NCBI RefSeq assembly: GCF_038502225.1
Contig: NC_091292.1
Span: 44,866,228 to 44,930,227 of the forward strand
DNA: 64,000 nt
Direction of reading: 5' to 3'
DNA from: Cherax quadricarinatus
Taxonomy: Eukaryota; Arthropoda; Malacostraca; Decapoda; Parastacidae
This document shows, one piece after another, positions 61,101-64,000 of the stretch. Under the pieces are notes generated by a model. The model saw only the letters and a list, made by a program, of their open reading frames with translations, was not told the origin of the DNA and searched no databases. A program made the translations under genes and the position numbers. The stretch's first letter is position 1. Every line of letters begins with the position of its first letter.

Positions 61101-64000
61101 TCACGACATAAACACAACAACAACAACACTGGTGATATCGACATAAACACAACAGCAACAACACTGGTGATCACGACATAAACACAACAACAACAACACT
61201 GGTGATCACGACATAAACACAACAGCAAAAACACTTGTGATCATGACATAAACACAATAACAACAACACTGGTGATCATGACATAAACACAACAGCAACA
61301 ACACTGGTGATCACGACATAAACACAATATCAACACCACTGGTGATAACATAAAAACAACAACAACAACACTGGTGACCATGACATAAACACAACAGCAA
61401 CAACACTGGTGATAGCGACATTAACACAACAACAACAAAACTGGTGATCAAGACATAAACACAATAGCAACAACACTGGTGATAACATAAAAACAACAAC
61501 AACAACACTGGTGATCATGACATAAACACAACAGCAGCAACAACACTGGTGATAGCGATATAAACACAACAACAACAAAACTGGTGATCAAGACATATAC
61601 ACAATAGCAACAACACTGGTGATCATGACATAAACACAACAGCAACAACACTGGTGATAACGACATAAACACAACAACAACAACACTGGTGATAACGACA
61701 TAAACACAACAGCAACAACACTGGTGATCATGACATAACACAATAACAACAAAATTGTAGATCATGACATAAACACAACAGCAACAACACTGGTGATGAC
61801 GACATAAACCCAATAGCAGCAACACTGGTGATCACGGCACAAACACAACAGCAACAACACTGGTGATCATGACATAAACCCAACAGCAACAACACTGGTG
61901 ATCACGACCTAAACAAAACAGCAACAACACTGGTGATCACAACATTAACACAACAGCAACAACACTGGTGATCACGACATTAACACAACAGCAACAACAC
62001 TGGTGATCACGACATAAACACAATAGCAACAACACTGGTGATAACATAAAAACAACAACAACAACACTGGTGATCATGACATAAACACAACAACAACACT
62101 GGTGATAGCGACATAAACACAACAACAACAAAACTGGTGATCAAGACAAACACAAAAGCAACAACAATGGTGATCATGACATAAACACAACAGCAACAAC
62201 ACTGGTGATAACGACATAAACACAACAGCAACAACACTGGTGATCACGACATTAACACAACAGCAACAACACTGGTGATCATGACATAAACACAACAGCA
62301 ACAACACTGGTGATAACGACATAAACACAACAGCAACAACACTGGTGATCACGACATTAACACAACAGCAACAACACTGGTGATCACGACATAAACACAA
62401 CAGCAACAACACTGGTGATCATGACATAAACACAACAACAACAATGGTGATCATGACATAAACACAACAGCAACAACACTGGTGATAGCGACATAAACAC
62501 AACAACAACAAAACTGGTGATCAAGACATAAACACAATAGCCAACAACACTGGTGATCATGGCATAAACACAACAACAACACTGGTGATCATGACATAAA
62601 CACAACAGCAACAGCACTGGTGATCACGACATAAACACAACAACAACAACACTAGTGGTCACGACATAAACATAACAGCAACAACACTGGTGATCACGAC
62701 ATAAACACAACAACAACAACACTGGTGATAACAACATAAACACAACAGCAACAACACTGGTGATCACGACATAAACACAACAACAACAACACTGGTGATC
62801 ACGACATAAACACAACAGCAAAAACACTGGTTATCATGACATAAACACAATAACAACAACACTGGTGATCATGACATAAACACAACAGCAACAACACTGG
62901 TGATCACGACATAAACACAATAGCAACACCACTGGTGATAACATAAAAACAACAACAACAACACTGGTGAGCATGACATAAACACAACAGCAACAACACT
63001 GGTGATAGCGACATTAACACAACAACAACAAAACTGGTGATCAAGACATAAACACAATAGCAACAACACTGGTGATAACATAAAAACAACAACAACACTG
63101 GTGATCATGACATAAACACAACAGCAGCAACAACACTGGTGATAGCGATATGAACACAACAACAACAAAACTGGTGATCAAGACATATACACAATAGCAA
63201 CAACACTGGTGATCATGACATAAACACAACAGCAACAACACTGGTGATAACGACATAAACACAACAACAACACTGGTGATAACGACATAAACACAACAGC
63301 AACAACACTGGTGATCATGACATAACACAATAACAACAAAATTGTAGATCATGACACAAACACAACAGCAACAACACTGGTGATGACGACATAAACCCAA
63401 TAGCAGCAACACTGGTGATCACGGCACAAACACAACAGCAACAACACTGGTGATCATGATATAAACACAACAGCAACAACACTGGTGATCACGACCTAAA
63501 CAAAACAGCAACAACACTGGTGATCACAACATTAACACAACAGCAACAACACTGGTGATCACGACATTAACACAACAGCAACAACACTGGTGATCACGAC
63601 ATAAACACAATAGCAACAACACTGGTGATAACATAAAAACAACAACAACAACACTGGTGATCATGACATAAACACAACAACAACAACACTGGTGATAGCG
63701 ACATAAACACAACAACAACAAAACTGGTGATCAAGACAAACACAAAAGCAACAACACTGGTGATCATGACATAAACACAACAGCAACAACACTGGTGATA
63801 ACGACATAAACACAACAGCAACAACACTGGTGATCACGACATTAACACAACAGCAACAACACTGGTGATCATGACATAAACACAACAGCAACAACACTGG
63901 TGATAACGACATAAACACAACAGCAACAACACTGGTGATCACGACATTAACACAACAGCAACAACACTGGTGATCACGACATAAACACAACAGCAACAAC
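55146..64000. repeat. 35-bp minisatellite array (>8.8 kb), continues past the window
   Basis: The 35-bp unit contains AACAACACTGGTGATCACGA and CATAAACACAACAGC. Variants include GATCATGACATAAAC, GATAACATAAAAAC, GATAGCGACAT and CATTAACAC. Large blocks recur. The marker GATCACGATATAAACACA is at 56771, 58231 and 59994 (spacing 1460 and 1763). Blocks between 58.2 and 60.0 kb repeat about 1.76 kb on, and blocks at about 61.3-62.4 kb repeat about 1.59 kb on. A 490-bp duplication lies at 55344/55834. It is the same satellite family as 35146-39945. Confidence 0.95.

Overview
The window is eukaryotic and almost certainly from a decapod crustacean, most likely a freshwater crayfish. The species is inference. 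The reasons are the very high minisatellite load, long (TA)n, (TTA)n and (CA)n tracts, several dispersed elements I recognise from crayfish and other decapod genomes (a LINE 3' tail at 8243-9170, a TIR element set in (TA)n at 10590-10977, a palindromic element at 11184-11517), and stop-riddled non-LTR, LTR and Polinton remnants. I find no convincing intact host gene, no rRNA, tRNA or CRISPR, and nothing prokaryotic. Long open frames inside the arrays arise because the monomers lack stop codons.

Layout, left part (1-18327). A 24-bp array runs off the left edge (1-1531). An A+T-rich stretch follows with an RNase H-bearing LINE remnant (2290-3045). Next come a 60-bp array with no indels (5481-7164), a 42-bp array (7633-8023) and an inverted LINE 3' end (8243-9170). 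From about 9615 to 13510 an old satellite domain is broken open by a TIR element, a 334-bp near-perfect palindrome and two head-to-head CR1-like LINE pieces. A 32-bp array (14049-16028) and a 27-bp array (16105-18327) end at a 100-N scaffold gap (18328-18427).

Middle (18428-35062). The best-preserved element is a minus-strand Tx1/L1-like LINE (18428 to about 22870). It has a zinc-knuckle ORF1 (21440-22699) and an endonuclease-reverse transcriptase ORF2 (18771-21437, C-terminus in another frame), with its 3' end lost in the gap. Upstream of it lie a putative LTR and a GTG/GTA tract. Then come a 26-bp array (24367-26618) and a 7.1-kb array of 38- and 42-bp monomers (27950-35062) with a 274-bp seven-monomer higher-order repeat and a further duplication about 3.3 kb apart.

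Right part (35146-64000). A 33-36-bp array (35146-39945) and a 35-bp array (55146-64000) are recognisably the same satellite family, about 15 kb apart. Between them are a 21-bp array with 357-bp higher-order structure, another CR1-like LINE fragment, a pseudogene of a multicopy arthropod family, a 13-bp array, a second LTR-like copy, and a 19-bp array (48357-51116). On either side of the 13-bp and 19-bp arrays are decayed pieces of a Polinton/Maverick element: a DNA polymerase B fragment on the minus strand (about 44833-45020), and integrase (about 52100-52900) and penton/minor-capsid (about 53690-54600) relics on the plus strand.

No genes here work together as a living pathway. What the window shows is how a repeat landscape is built: arrays homogenised at several nested scales, mobile elements inserted into arrays, and arrays apparently expanded inside a dead virus-like transposon. 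I did not find a new molecular system. The most original observations are the multi-level repeat architecture and the Polinton relic, which was recognised only by reading across its breaks.
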